From: Methylacidiphilales bacterium
Lineage (GTDB): Bacteria > Verrucomicrobiota > Verrucomicrobiia > Methylacidiphilales > UBA1321
DNA length: 64,000 bases
Reading direction: 5' to 3'
NCBI GenBank assembly: GCA_026225555.1
Contig: JAMFSY010000016.1
Span: forward strand, 112,626-176,625
Part shown: positions 1 through 7,946 of the stretch, one piece after another
How positions within the stretch are numbered: the first letter of the stretch is position 1
How the letters are laid out: every line of letters begins with the position of its first letter
Program-made: the position numbers and the translations under genes
Notes under the pieces: model-generated
Told to the model about the DNA's origin: nothing
Database searches by the model: none
The model's input: only the letters and a program-made list of their open reading frames with translations

Positions 1-773
1 ACCCCGGCTACAATGCGACCAGCGGAAGTCCGACCATTGGTATCGACTATCGCATCTGCCCGGATCTCGTTTTGGGAGCCCTCTTCAATTACACGACTGG
101 GAATGTGAACTTTGGCGACGGCAGCAACCTGGACACCGATACCTACCTGGGCGGCCTCTACGCCGACTGGGCGCACGGTCCCTGGTTCATCAATGCCTTG
201 GCCGCCTACGGCCAGAGCAGCTACGACCAGACCCGGACCACCCTTATCGGGTCCCAGGCGACCGCCTCCCCCGGCGGCGATGAAGAACTGGCCACTCTCT
301 CCGGCGGTTACGATTTCAAGATCAACGGCTGGGTGATCAGTCCGGAAATTGGCCTCCAGTACACGCATCTCTCGAAGGACGCTTACAGCGAAACCGGTGC
401 GGGCGCCTTCAACCTGAACGTCGGCGATCAGGACGTGAATTCACTTCGGACCAAGCTCGGATTCCACGCCGCGCATTCCTTCACCTGGAGCAGCATCAAG
501 TTCACTCCCGAAATGAACGCCACCTGGTACCACGAGTGCCTGGATAACACCGAGGGAGTCAGCAACAGTCTTCCCGGCGCGCCTGCCTTGGGTTCATTCG
601 TGGTCGATACGAATCCGCAAGGCCGCGATTTTGCCGTGGTGGGCGCGGGTCTCAGCGCCGCTCCGTCGGACTGGCATGGCAATGTCAGCTTCTTCGTGAA
701 TTACGATGCCCAGGTCGGCCAGTCTGAGTTCCTGGCCCATACGGTTGACGGCGGCGTGCGCATCGGGTTCTGA
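1..773 (+). CDS. Autotransporter beta-barrel domain, 3' end only
   Basis: The frame is open from the left edge of the window, so only the last ~257 residues of a larger protein are present. They show alternating hydrophobic and polar residues with aromatic girdles, repeated Tyr/Trp-Gly turns (YLGGLYADW, SGGYDFKINGW), and a terminal strand ending GGVRIGF. A C-terminal Phe is the usual signature of outer-membrane barrels recognised by BamA. This fits the C-terminal translocator of a type V autotransporter, which inserts in the outer membrane and exports an N-terminal passenger. The passenger lies outside the window, so its function is unknown. The first in-frame alternative start codon (TTG at 72) is internal and should not be used. 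Another large barrel family is the main alternative. Confidence 0.75.
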   Translation, partial: PGYNATSGSPTIGIDYRICPDLVLGALFNYTTGNVNFGDGSNLDTDTYLGGLYADWAHGPWFINALAAYGQSSYDQTRTTLIGSQATASPGGDEELATLSGGYDFKINGWVISPEIGLQYTHLSKDAYSETGAGAFNLNVGDQDVNSLRTKLGFHAAHSFTWSSIKFTPEMNATWYHECLDNTEGVSNSLPGAPALGSFVVDTNPQGRDFAVVGAGLSAAPSDWHGNVSFFVNYDAQVGQSEFLAHTVDGGVRIGF

Positions 774-879
774 AGCCCATCGACGAGAAATGGAATCGGA
801 GGTCAATGGGCGAAAAGGGGTGCTTCTGATTCGATCTTCGATGCGCGGGAGCTTGGTGGCATGGGCTCATCGCGTCCTT

Positions 880-1377
880 TTACCGGGATTTTACCTCAGC
901 AAGCAAATCATCGAGATCGAGCGGGCGGCTGAACATTTTCAATGAACCCTCGGCAGTCCGTGGCCAGTTTTCGGGCGGGCGATCCCAGTACAATTCCACC
1001 CCATTTTCATCAGGATCGCGTAAGTAGAGGGCCTCACTCACCCCATGATCCGATGCCCCGTCGAGCGAAATATCCGCCTTTATCAACCGCAGCAATGCGT
1101 CAGCCAACTTAACCCGTGAAGGATAAAGAATTGCCACATGGTAGAGGCCGGTGCATCCACGCGGTGGAGGCGAGCCGCCAAGACTTTCCCACGTATTGAG
1201 CCCGATGTGGTGATGATATCCGCCAGCTGAGACAAAAGCGGCGTCCCGACCGAATCGCTGCATCAATTGGAAGCCAAGCACGCCACAGTAAAAGGAGAGC
1301 GCCCGCTCCAAGTCAGCCACCTTAAGATGCACGTGCCCGATTCGCACGCCGGGATCAATCGAATTTTCGTCAGGCAT
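880..1377 (-). CDS. VOC (glyoxalase/extradiol dioxygenase-like) family protein
   Basis: A 165-residue protein of the vicinal oxygen chelate superfamily. The N-terminal module starts RIGHVHLKVADLERALSFY, which is the characteristic first strand and helix with a metal-ligand-type His. The second module holds LYHVAILYPSR and ends in ENGVELYWD, where the Glu is the usual last metal ligand. The HHHIGLN segment is typical of the CatE-like branch. The reaction cannot be told from sequence, since the superfamily includes dioxygenases, glyoxalases and resistance proteins. The ATG at 1377 was chosen over a longer frame to 1425 because a GAGGG ribosome site sits 7 bases upstream. The gene stands alone, with its 3' end facing the autotransporter gene. 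Confidence 0.8.
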   Translation of the reverse strand: MPDENSIDPGVRIGHVHLKVADLERALSFYCGVLGFQLMQRFGRDAAFVSAGGYHHHIGLNTWESLGGSPPPRGCTGLYHVAILYPSRVKLADALLRLIKADISLDGASDHGVSEALYLRDPDENGVELYWDRPPENWPRTAEGSLKMFSRPLDLDDLLAEVKSR

Positions 1378-1526
1378 GGGCAAACCCTCATTTAGACAGG
1401 AGCCTATGTCAAGATGAGGGGGCAATACTCACCCGATGCCGCGGTTCCTTTCAAAGCGCAACCGACCGCTAAAAAATGACAATCTTCCGGGAGCGCATCG
1501 AGGCTGATCTCATTTAGAGTGTCAGG

Positions 1527-3026
1527 ATGCCTCTGGTCTCAAATGACGCGCGTCACAAAAATCAGCTAGCGAGTGACTGGATGCACCGGGGCATCGATTT
1601 GTTGAACGAGAATTCCGCGTCCACGCTCGAACGGGCCCTCCGATGCTTTGATGAGGCCATTGCGCTGCGACAGACGCTGCCCGTAAATGAGAATCATCAT
1701 TATCGTTACGGCTTAAGCGCGGGGTGGATCAACCGGGGAGATGCGCTGGCTCGCCTGGGAGGAACTGAATTACTGGCCGAGGCAGTAAAATCGTACGACG
1801 AGGCCTTGGTGCTCCTGGAAAGTTTGCCTCTGGAAGAGAACGTCCTTTATCCCCGGCGCTTCGCCATAACTTGGATTAATCGGGGAATGGCGCTGCAAAA
1901 ACAAAAGGGTTCCGGCGACATGTGGGAAGCCTTGGAATGTTTTCGCGAAGCCGTCGACGTTCTGGTCCACCCTTCGGCCTTGGCCGAGGAGGCGACCGAC
2001 CGGATTTTGAAGGGGCATTTCGGGGAGGCCATGTCGTTCCGGCAGGCCCAGCACATGATTGCGTCGGATTACATGACGCAGCTTAAGGGCGCTCCCTTCG
2101 ATCCGAAGGATGCCGCCCTCGTCCCCGACGCTGGCCCCTGCGCCGCCTGCCCGAAGCGCAGCGGCAACCAGAAGGAGCTTTTCGCCGACGTGGGACGTGC
2201 AGACGTTTGCACCGACCCGGTTTGCTTCCGGCTCAAGTGCGATGCTGTCCGCGCCCGGTTGCTGGCCCAAGCCGAAAGTGAGGGCAAGATGGTTCTCTCC
2301 TCCGAGGATGCGCAGAGCCTCTATCCCCACGGCAATTACCTGAGCCACGACGCCCCGGTGATCGAACTGGCCAAGCCGTGCCCGTTCGCCTCGGGCAAGA
2401 CGTGGCACGAGGTGATGGCCGACTTGCCCGAGGCCGAGCGCCCCAGCGTAATTGTCGCGGTTGACCGCAACGGCGACCTGCACGAACTCGTCGGCAAGAA
2501 GGAGGCCGGGGAAGTCGCCCGCGCCCTCGATCTGGCCACGCCGGGAGAAACGCGCGGCGACCTGTCTCCCGCCGCCGTTCAGCAGCGCCAGCAGAACAAG
2601 GATGCCCGCGAGAAGCACGAGCGCACCACCCGCACGGTGAACCTCGTCATCGATGCCATCCTCGCCAAGCAGGAGAAGGCGAAGGACCTCAAGGCCCTTT
2701 CCCGCCTCCTCCTCATGGTGGCGCTGCACGAAGCCCACTTCGATACGTGCCGGCGCGTCAATGTCCGCCACGGCTTCACCACGGTGAAGAAGGACGGCGA
2801 GCCGAGACGGTTCTACGACAAGCTCGCCAAGGCAGCCGACAAGAACCCGCTCGCCTTCGCCCTCGAATCGCTCCTCTGGGAAGGCGCGATGTTCTCCAAT
2901 GACCTCCCGAAAACCATCGTGGAGGCGGCGAAAATCTACGGGCTCGATCTTTCCAAGATCAAGGCCGAGGCGAAGACAAAACCCGCGCCCGCCCCGAAGT
3001 CCGAGGAGGCCGCGCCCAAGAAATAA
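1527..3026 (+). CDS. Chimeric protein: TPR-like N-terminus fused to the C-terminal part of a ParB-like protein
   Basis: Residues 1-160 form TPR-like helix pairs (AGWINRGDALARLGG, ITWINRGMALQKQKG, each followed by a helix with Y/F-DEAL or F-REAV). From about residue 168 the protein becomes the C-terminal part of a plasmid or ICE ParB-like protein: AQHMIASDYMTQLKGAPFD, then a Cys-rich segment CAACPKRSGNQKELF and CTDPVCF, and a helical tail rich in Ala/Pro/Lys. A complete ParB of this type has an N-terminal nuclease/CTPase domain and a helix-turn-helix, and both are missing. The reading frame is continuous across the join near 2030. I infer a recombination that fused a resident TPR gene to the 5'-truncated first gene of an inserted element. 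Base composition becomes more GC-rich after the join. A working function is doubtful. Confidence 0.72.
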   Translation: MPLVSNDARHKNQLASDWMHRGIDLLNENSASTLERALRCFDEAIALRQTLPVNENHHYRYGLSAGWINRGDALARLGGTELLAEAVKSYDEALVLLESLPLEENVLYPRRFAITWINRGMALQKQKGSGDMWEALECFREAVDVLVHPSALAEEATDRILKGHFGEAMSFRQAQHMIASDYMTQLKGAPFDPKDAALVPDAGPCAACPKRSGNQKELFADVGRADVCTDPVCFRLKCDAVRARLLAQAESEGKMVLSSEDAQSLYPHGNYLSHDAPVIELAKPCPFASGKTWHEVMADLPEAERPSVIVAVDRNGDLHELVGKKEAGEVARALDLATPGETRGDLSPAAVQQRQQNKDAREKHERTTRTVNLVIDAILAKQEKAKDLKALSRLLLMVALHEAHFDTCRRVNVRHGFTTVKKDGEPRRFYDKLAKAADKNPLAFALESLLWEGAMFSNDLPKTIVEAAKIYGLDLSKIKAEAKTKPAPAPKSEEAAPKK

Positions 3027-3077
3027 CCCCGCGCCGGGCAGGTCCGACCCCTCCCGCGCAACTCTTCCTTCCTGACC

Positions 3078-4046
3078 ATGAACACCCAAACCTTCATCGC
3101 CGATATTGCCCGCGACCTCGCCGTCCGCGCCCACACCGGGACTTCCTTCGATCCTGACAAGCGGGGCGATATGGAAGTCAACGAATACGCCTCCACCCTG
3201 GCCACCGATTACGAGACGCTTTCCGACCACGCTCCGACCGGCGAAAAGCGGGCCGTCCTCGACGCGGAATTTGCCCGCTACCGCGAAGGCTACAAGACCC
3301 GCACGCTGGCCTATCTCCACAGCAAGGCCCGCTGCCTCTCGCCCATGATTACCGGCCCGAGCAACTTCCCGGTCCGGCGCAACCAGAAGCGCAACGAGGT
3401 TGTCCGCCGCCGTCTTGGGGAACTGGTCGAGTTTCGCCAGCGGGCGCTGGAGGCGATCCGCAAGGCGCTCCATCCCGAATGGCGGCCCATCATCGCGGGC
3501 GATGACGACGCGCTGGACCGACTGCGCAAGAAAATCGCGGATCGTGAAAAGCGCGTGGCCGTGATGAAGGCCGCCAATGCCGCCGTTCGCCGCAACGCCA
3601 AGAACGGCAGGGAGGCGCAGATCGCCGCGATTCTCGCGGTTGATCCCATGCTAACCCCGGAGACCGCCGCCGACTTGCTGGAACCCGATTACATGGGACG
3701 CGTCGGCTTTGCGGGCTTTCTCTTCCAGAACAACGGCGCGGAAATTCGCCGCTTGCGGGCCCGGCTCGCCGCGCTCGAACGGGACAAGGCCGCGCCCGAG
3801 ACGATCCTCGAAGGGGACAACGCCGTCCGGCTGGAAGATTCTCCGGGCGATAACCGCGTGCGGCTCTTCTTCCCCGGCAAGCCCGATTCCTCCGTCCGAA
3901 CCCGCCTCAAGTCGAACGGCTTTCGCTGGGCGCCGTCCCTCGGCTGCTGGCAGGCGTACCGCAATCCGCGGTCGCTGGAACTGGCCAAGCACTTTGTCGC
4001 GCCCCCGGAGCAGGCCAACCCGGCCTCGGAGCTTCCCACCACCTGA
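3078..4046 (+). CDS. Plasmid/ICE-type accessory protein of unknown function
   Basis: A 322-residue soluble protein without signal peptide. The middle (residues ~110-190) is strongly basic and helical. Residues ~225-250 (RRLRARLAALERDKA) are a short coiled coil. The end carries VRTRLKSNGFRWAPSLGCW, a small motif (GFRW.PS...W) seen near the C-terminus of several plasmid and phage accessory proteins that often sit beside ParB-like genes. I do not recognise a catalytic site. It starts 51 bases after the ParB-like tail and is followed 4 bases later by the next frame, so 3078-5013 reads as one transcription unit of the same element. Its role is unknown. Confidence 0.7.
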   Translation: MNTQTFIADIARDLAVRAHTGTSFDPDKRGDMEVNEYASTLATDYETLSDHAPTGEKRAVLDAEFARYREGYKTRTLAYLHSKARCLSPMITGPSNFPVRRNQKRNEVVRRRLGELVEFRQRALEAIRKALHPEWRPIIAGDDDALDRLRKKIADREKRVAVMKAANAAVRRNAKNGREAQIAAILAVDPMLTPETAADLLEPDYMGRVGFAGFLFQNNGAEIRRLRARLAALERDKAAPETILEGDNAVRLEDSPGDNRVRLFFPGKPDSSVRTRLKSNGFRWAPSLGCWQAYRNPRSLELAKHFVAPPEQANPASELPTT

Positions 4047-4050
4047 CGCC

Positions 4051-4254
4051 ATGAACGCCACCCAACGTCATTTGCAGGAATCGCACGAACGCCAGTTTCA
4101 CGGCGAGGACTGGCAGGCCGTCGCGCAGGACATCTGCGACGGCCTGCCCGAAGCGACCGAGGAGAATTTTCTCTTCCTCAGTTCGTCCCCCGATCCCGGC
4201 TGCGACTGCGGCTTTTGCGCCGCCGCCGATTGGCCGCCCTCAATCCCCATCTAG
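4051..4254 (+). CDS. Small hypothetical protein (67 aa) of the element remnant
   Basis: This short frame begins with ATG five bases after the stop of the preceding gene and encodes an acidic 67-residue protein. It has a Cys cluster near its end (CDCGFC), which could bind a metal, but one cluster alone is not a recognised fold. The tight spacing to both neighbours and the same codon usage support it as a real member of the accessory operon. The frame is also open upstream, but that extension overlaps the neighbouring gene and is discarded. No function can be assigned. Confidence 0.52.
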   Translation: MNATQRHLQESHERQFHGEDWQAVAQDICDGLPEATEENFLFLSSSPDPGCDCGFCAAADWPPSIPI

Positions 4255-4264
4255 GAAATTCAAA

Positions 4265-4498
4265 ATGAAAAAACCAACAAGCACCGCCCTTCGTTTTCAG
4301 ATCAGCGCCTTGTCGATCTTTGGCGACCGGGAAAACGGTCGGCAAAGTACGCGCGGCATCTTCACCCTCCACGGCGAGCTGTTTCAATCGCTGGAGCCGG
4401 TCTCCCGCCAGCACGCCACCGAAATCAACCACGAGATGACGGCGCTCCGCGAGGAGTTGAACGCCTCGCGCCGGACCACCGCCCGGAGAAAGGCCTAG
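4265..4498 (+). CDS. Small hypothetical protein (77 aa) of the element remnant
   Basis: A 77-residue basic protein that starts 10 bases after the previous stop and ends 2 bases before the next ATG. The N-terminal half looks like beta strands (ALRFQISALSIFG, GIFTLHGELF) and the C-terminal half is helical with an Arg-rich tail. Position and spacing suggest it is translated with its neighbours. I do not recognise the family. Confidence 0.52.
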   Translation: MKKPTSTALRFQISALSIFGDRENGRQSTRGIFTLHGELFQSLEPVSRQHATEINHEMTALREELNASRRTTARRKA

Positions 4499-4500
4499 CC

Positions 4501-5013
4501 ATGGACTTGATTCATTTTCAGGACAACGCCTACGGCAGGCCGTACACCGTTTCCGCCCGCGACCTGGTTCGGGCCTTCGAGTTGAACAAGCGGTTCGTGC
4601 CTCTCCGTCACCCCGACGGGACGAAGTTTTCCGACGACGGGCAATCGCTGGCCGAGGGCCGCGCCACCTGCCTCGATCTCAGCTACGTTCCCCCCTCCGC
4701 GCGGAAGGAGGCCGAAGCCATCGTGCATGACGTCTGGCCGGAAATGTGCGTCGCCGTCCTGCAGCCCGGCGATGTCCTGATCGGCATCCGGCGCGAGCAG
4801 CGTGGCTACTTTCAGATGTACGACGGCACCGTCACCGGCGAGGCCGCCCGGCGCGTGGCCGACCGGATGAACAAGGCCCTCCAGGTCTCGCCCCGCCAGC
4901 GCGAGGCCATGCTGATCGGCAGCATGATGGGATGGGATTGCCCGGCGGTCCGGCCTTCCTGCGACCTTCACGCCAACGCCCGGCCCTACGGCGAGGAGGA
5001 GACCACGCCATGA
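4501..5013 (+). CDS. Hypothetical protein (170 aa) of the element remnant
   Basis: A soluble 170-residue protein without signal peptide or membrane segment. The first half is mixed alpha/beta (YTVSARDLVRAFELNKRF). The second half contains a strand pair, VAVLQPGDVLIGIRREQRGY, then a helix ending in MLIGSMMGWDCP. It starts 2 bases after the preceding stop, and its own stop overlaps a further ATG (ATGA at 5010-5013), so another gene was once coupled to it. That downstream gene is now only a stub. The family is unknown to me, and the context points to a plasmid- or ICE-derived accessory gene. Confidence 0.62.
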   Translation: MDLIHFQDNAYGRPYTVSARDLVRAFELNKRFVPLRHPDGTKFSDDGQSLAEGRATCLDLSYVPPSARKEAEAIVHDVWPEMCVAVLQPGDVLIGIRREQRGYFQMYDGTVTGEAARRVADRMNKALQVSPRQREAMLIGSMMGWDCPAVRPSCDLHANARPYGEEETTP

Positions 5014-5078
5014 TATAAGAGCGCCCCTCCGCTTCGCTGTTCGCCAAGACCTCGCCCGAAAGCGTGGGAACGATTCTA
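5010..5078 (+). pseudogene. Stub of the next element gene, stopped at codon 3
   Basis: The ATG at 5010 overlaps the stop of the preceding gene in the ATGA arrangement used for coupled translation. It is followed immediately by ATA and TAA. Reading through that stop gives ERPSASLFAKTSPESVGTIL, which looks like natural protein, before the frame runs into the 3' end of the minus-strand gene that ends at 5076. I read this as a gene inactivated by a point change and cut off at the right edge of the element remnant. The call is tentative because the preserved part is short. Confidence 0.35.
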
Positions 5079-5867
5079 CTCCGACGGCCAATTGTTTAAG
5101 TTCAAGTGGCTCAAGTCGATCTGCTGAATCGGCTTTCCCGGCACGGGGTCCATATACCTCTCACTTGGTCTAAATACGACCGGGGCCGACACGGATATGA
5201 TCCGCATGGAAAAGCAATTCCAACCCACCGTAATGGCGGGCTTTGGACCACTTAGAAATCGCCAATATTTTTGCATCATCCTCGATTCGTCTGGAGAGAC
5301 GATCCCCTTCTGCTCGTAGGCCGCGAGGGACAGCGGCGTTTCATAGCCGGTTGAGGCGTAGTGAAACATCATCTTGTAATAGGCTGATTGAATCATCTTC
5401 TGGTCATCGTCCGGGAAGTCGCCCACGACGCCGGAGAACGCGATATCGTTCATTTGGGGATCGAGTTTTATCGTCAGGTCGCGGACATCTCGCTTGAGAT
5501 TTTGTTCGACGTTGCCGGAAAGCCGGCGGTCTTGGGAGGTGACCAGGAGCCATGTCGCGTAGCCGTGTGGGACCGTTAAACGAAACCGTCCGCTTCTATC
5601 GGAAACCACGCTGGCAGCGACCTGATCAGCTGACTCCGACGTTTGCCATAATCTGAAGTGGTCGAAGAAACCCGGTTTCACGCCCGGACGAATCGCGTAC
5701 ACCGTTGCCTTCGGCTCACCCTTGTTGAGTGGTTCGTTAAGCACAACTCCCGTATAGGTCGTCGCTGGTGCATCCTTGGGCCAGGGTGACTCGCTTTTCG
5801 CCCAACCGGTGAGGCCTGCCCATATCACGGCCGCACGGACCGCAGCTTTCATGAACTGTGTCTTCAT
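5076..5867 (-). CDS. Secreted hypothetical protein with a carboxypeptidase-regulatory-like segment
   Basis: The 263-residue product begins with a basic then hydrophobic stretch (MKTQFMKAAVRAAVIWAGLTGWAKS) that fits a Sec signal peptide, so it probably acts outside the cytoplasm. Residues ~35-135 resemble a beta-sandwich of the carboxypeptidase-regulatory type, with a SDRSGRFRLTVPHG segment that matches the usual D..G.F.L..P pattern. The remainder is mixed and unrecognised. The start ATG overlaps the stop of the upstream minus-strand gene (ATGA, 5864-5867), so the two are translationally coupled. An in-frame Met at residue 6 is a possible alternative start. Function unknown. Confidence 0.6.
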   Translation of the reverse strand: MKTQFMKAAVRAAVIWAGLTGWAKSESPWPKDAPATTYTGVVLNEPLNKGEPKATVYAIRPGVKPGFFDHFRLWQTSESADQVAASVVSDRSGRFRLTVPHGYATWLLVTSQDRRLSGNVEQNLKRDVRDLTIKLDPQMNDIAFSGVVGDFPDDDQKMIQSAYYKMMFHYASTGYETPLSLAAYEQKGIVSPDESRMMQKYWRFLSGPKPAITVGWNCFSMRIISVSAPVVFRPSERYMDPVPGKPIQQIDLSHLNLNNWPSE

Positions 5868-6076
5868 CCCCCCGCGCCCGCTTCCTTGATCCTGCGCCGC
5901 ACCACTTGGACGAAGGCGGCATCGTGCCCGGTTGGATGATCGACGGCGTGAAAGAAAGCCTTGAATTGTCCCTGGATGACTTCGTCCCGGCTGCGGCCGG
6001 TTTCATCCATGATCCTCTGAATCTTGGCCTCCACCTCGGGAGGAAGATCGGCCGGAACATCCGCGGATTCACTCAT
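5864..6076 (-). CDS. Small ribbon-helix-helix-like protein (70 aa)
   Basis: A 70-residue acidic protein. LPPEVEAKIQRIMDETGRSR followed by DEVIQGQFKAFF has the spacing of a strand-helix-turn-helix (ribbon-helix-helix or antitoxin-like) protein, though I cannot prove DNA binding. The ATG at 6076 is preferred because the upstream in-frame part to 6175 is rich in residues unlike a coding sequence. No strong ribosome site is visible for either. It overlaps the downstream secreted-protein gene by 4 bases. It is divergent from the Lys-rich gene at 6168, so the 90 bases between them should hold both promoters. Confidence 0.48.
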   Translation of the reverse strand: MSESADVPADLPPEVEAKIQRIMDETGRSRDEVIQGQFKAFFHAVDHPTGHDAAFVQVVRRRIKEAGAGG

Positions 6077-6167
6077 GTCGTCTGGCAGCTTATCGCCATC
6101 CTTCGCCGGGGACAACCGGCTTGCCGTCCTCCACCCCGTCCCACTATAAACGGAACCAGACCGCACG

Positions 6168-6542
6168 ATGACCACTCCAAAACCGAGCGACGAAGTACGT
6201 CATTTTCTAGCCACCGCCGGCGCCAGAGGAGGCAAGGCGGTGACGCCCAAGAAACTTGCCCACCTGAGTGAGATTTCCAAGGGTGGGCTGCCGCTCGTTC
6301 CCAAGCGGCTGCGTCCGGCCCGCAACGTGCCCGATAAACCCGTGGCGACCGAGGCAGTGCAGAAATTCATGGCCGCTGCCGGCGCCCTGGGAGGCAAGAC
6401 GGTGACACCCAAAAAGCGCGCCCACCTGAGTGAGATTTCCTCCAAGGGAGGAAAATCACTCTCCCCGAAGAAGCTCGCCCAGCTTCAGGCGATGCGAGAG
6501 AAAAGATGGGCCAAGCAACGCGCCGACCGCGAAACCAAGTAG
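6168..6542 (+). CDS. Small basic protein with an internal duplication and KGG-type motifs
   Basis: A 124-residue, strongly basic protein made of two copies of a ~35-residue unit. The first (residues ~8-40) contains FLATAGARGGKAVTPKKLAH and LSEISKGG. The second (~63-98) contains FMAAAGALGGKTVTPKKRAH and LSEISSKGG. The tail adds a third half-copy (SLSPKKLAQLQAMREKRW). The GGK/KGG elements recall the KGG-repeat stress proteins and other small DNA- or RNA-binding basic proteins. There is no signal peptide, so it is cytoplasmic. The role is an inference from composition only. Confidence 0.62.
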   Translation: MTTPKPSDEVRHFLATAGARGGKAVTPKKLAHLSEISKGGLPLVPKRLRPARNVPDKPVATEAVQKFMAAAGALGGKTVTPKKRAHLSEISSKGGKSLSPKKLAQLQAMREKRWAKQRADRETK

Positions 6543-6748
6543 CTTTCGGGAAGCCCTCCCGCTTTTCCTAGAGATGGTAGATGCCGGACCGTTTGCCTTT
6601 TCCTTTGATGCCGGCTTTCTCACCCAAAAGAAACGGCCTTCTTCCGACAACAGCCAGTCCCTTATGAGCTGTTTTGGTATGCGCCCCGCGCAAAGTGCAG
6701 GCCGCCGGGTGCACCAACATGTGACCCCGCCCGCCAGGGCTGGCCGGA

Positions 6749-7567
6749 TTATTTACTCGCAGAAGGCGAAGTGGCGTCCGGCTCCGGAGGCTTGGGCGGA
6801 TAGCCCAGATTCGAAAGAGAGGAGATGTACTCGGCGGTTTTCTGCCGGGTATAGATATGAACCGCGGAAGCCAGCCAGCTTTTCGCGTCGTCAGGTTTCT
6901 GATGGAATAACGACCAAGCCGCGTTTGCGAAATAATAGGACGCGTTAGCCCCCACTTGGTCGAAAGCGTTCAATTCCTTTTGCGCCGCGTCCTCATGATT
7001 GCCAAACAGATCGCATATGAAGACGCGATAGGCGGACAGATCGCCATGGTCAGGGTCTCGCTCCAGAAGCAAGTAGTTCGCCCGCGCGTCATCGTATCTC
7101 TTTTCTGCGAACTGCGCCTCCGCCAGGTTGAATCTCGCCGGCGAGCTGGCCGGATCAATCTGCAAAGCCGTCGCATAATCCTTTTCCGCTTCCGGCCAAA
7201 GCTTCTTATGGGCATAAACGTTCCCACGTATCAGATACGCGTCCCGGTTTCGCGGATCGGTCTGCAACGAGAGATTCACTGCCGCCAGCGCCTCGTCGAG
7301 CTTTCCCTGCCGCAGAAGAAAGAAGGCCTGCTGTAAATTACTGTCGATCGGAGCCGCACCGGCGGGCCTTGAGCCGGTCTCGCCCTCCGGCGACGACGAG
7401 GCGGTAGCTGCCGCGGTCTCCGCGGGCGCCGCGTTCAGGGAAGCGGCGGCGGCCGGAGCGGCGTTCGTGTCCGGTGCAGGCTGGGCTGCAAGATTTCCCG
7501 CCAAAAGAAGGGTCCAGGCAGCCCCCCATATGCTTAATCTGGTAAAATAATGGGGCAGGGCGCTCAT
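6749..7567 (-). CDS. Secreted TPR-repeat protein
   Basis: The 272-residue protein has a signal peptide (LSIWGAAWTLLLAGNLAAQ), an Ala/Pro/Thr-rich linker to about residue 75, then three to four tetratricopeptide repeats: LQQAFFLLRQGKLDEALAAV, YLIRGNVYAHKKLWPEAEKD and FNLAEAQFAEKRYDDARANY. A helical tail ends in a Pro-rich segment. TPR arrays mediate protein contacts, here in the periplasm or on the inner face of the outer membrane. It is a single gene that faces away from pstS. The 206 bases after its 3' end (6543-6748) hold no gene that I can see. Confidence 0.72.
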   Translation of the reverse strand: MSALPHYFTRLSIWGAAWTLLLAGNLAAQPAPDTNAAPAAAASLNAAPAETAAATASSSPEGETGSRPAGAAPIDSNLQQAFFLLRQGKLDEALAAVNLSLQTDPRNRDAYLIRGNVYAHKKLWPEAEKDYATALQIDPASSPARFNLAEAQFAEKRYDDARANYLLLERDPDHGDLSAYRVFICDLFGNHEDAAQKELNAFDQVGANASYYFANAAWSLFHQKPDDAKSWLASAVHIYTRQKTAEYISSLSNLGYPPKPPEPDATSPSASK

Positions 7568-7720
7568 AAGGAAAGCCGGACGAGCATGAAGGCAAAGTCA
7601 TCCTTAAGCAATCGCTTTGATCATTTACCTTCACTACCTTGGTTGAAAGAATTCTCGTTTTTCATCGTGAACTCAGACAGAATCAGTGACTTATCGCACC
7701 TGAGTTAGAGGAGAATCGAA

Positions 7721-7939
7721 ATGATGTCTATGAACAGCATGCTGGAATCAAGCCTTGGCCCTTTCATGGGAAATGGATGCCTCTCTCGCCGGGCCCCTAC
7801 ACGACAGTTTACCGGGGATGAGGGTTCTGCTAAAATCAAGCGGATCAGGGATGTGTCCGCGGGCAGGTGCTCTGATCTCCTGGTCAAACGTCTTCCGGTC
7901 GGAGTCCTATCCGTCCGAACCTACGGTCGAAAATGGTGA
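7721..7939 (+). CDS. Possible leader ORF (72 aa) before pstS
   Basis: An ATG at 7721 is preceded by AGAGGAG at a good distance, the best ribosome-binding site in this area. Its frame ends with TGA at 7937-7939, 7 bases before the pstS ATG, which has only a weak site of its own. This geometry would suit translational coupling. The encoded peptide has no recognisable feature and could be noise, so this is a low-confidence call. Confidence 0.28.
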   Translation: MMSMNSMLESSLGPFMGNGCLSRRAPTRQFTGDEGSAKIKRIRDVSAGRCSDLLVKRLPVGVLSVRTYGRKW

Positions 7940-7946
7940 ACCGACT

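Noticed and set aside
1770..3473. 567-codon open frame on the minus strand
   Set aside because: It is antisense to the TPR-ParB chimera and the next gene, Gly/Val/Arg-rich as expected for the shadow of GC-rich coding sequence, and has no motif.
7755..7946. Longer N-terminus of PstS
   Set aside because: The in-frame upstream part would place 64 residues before a good signal peptide and has no natural protein character.
7568..7946. PHO box before pstS
   Set aside because: I looked for TGTCA-type pairs with 11-bp spacing and found only very weak candidates (near 7686), not enough to call.
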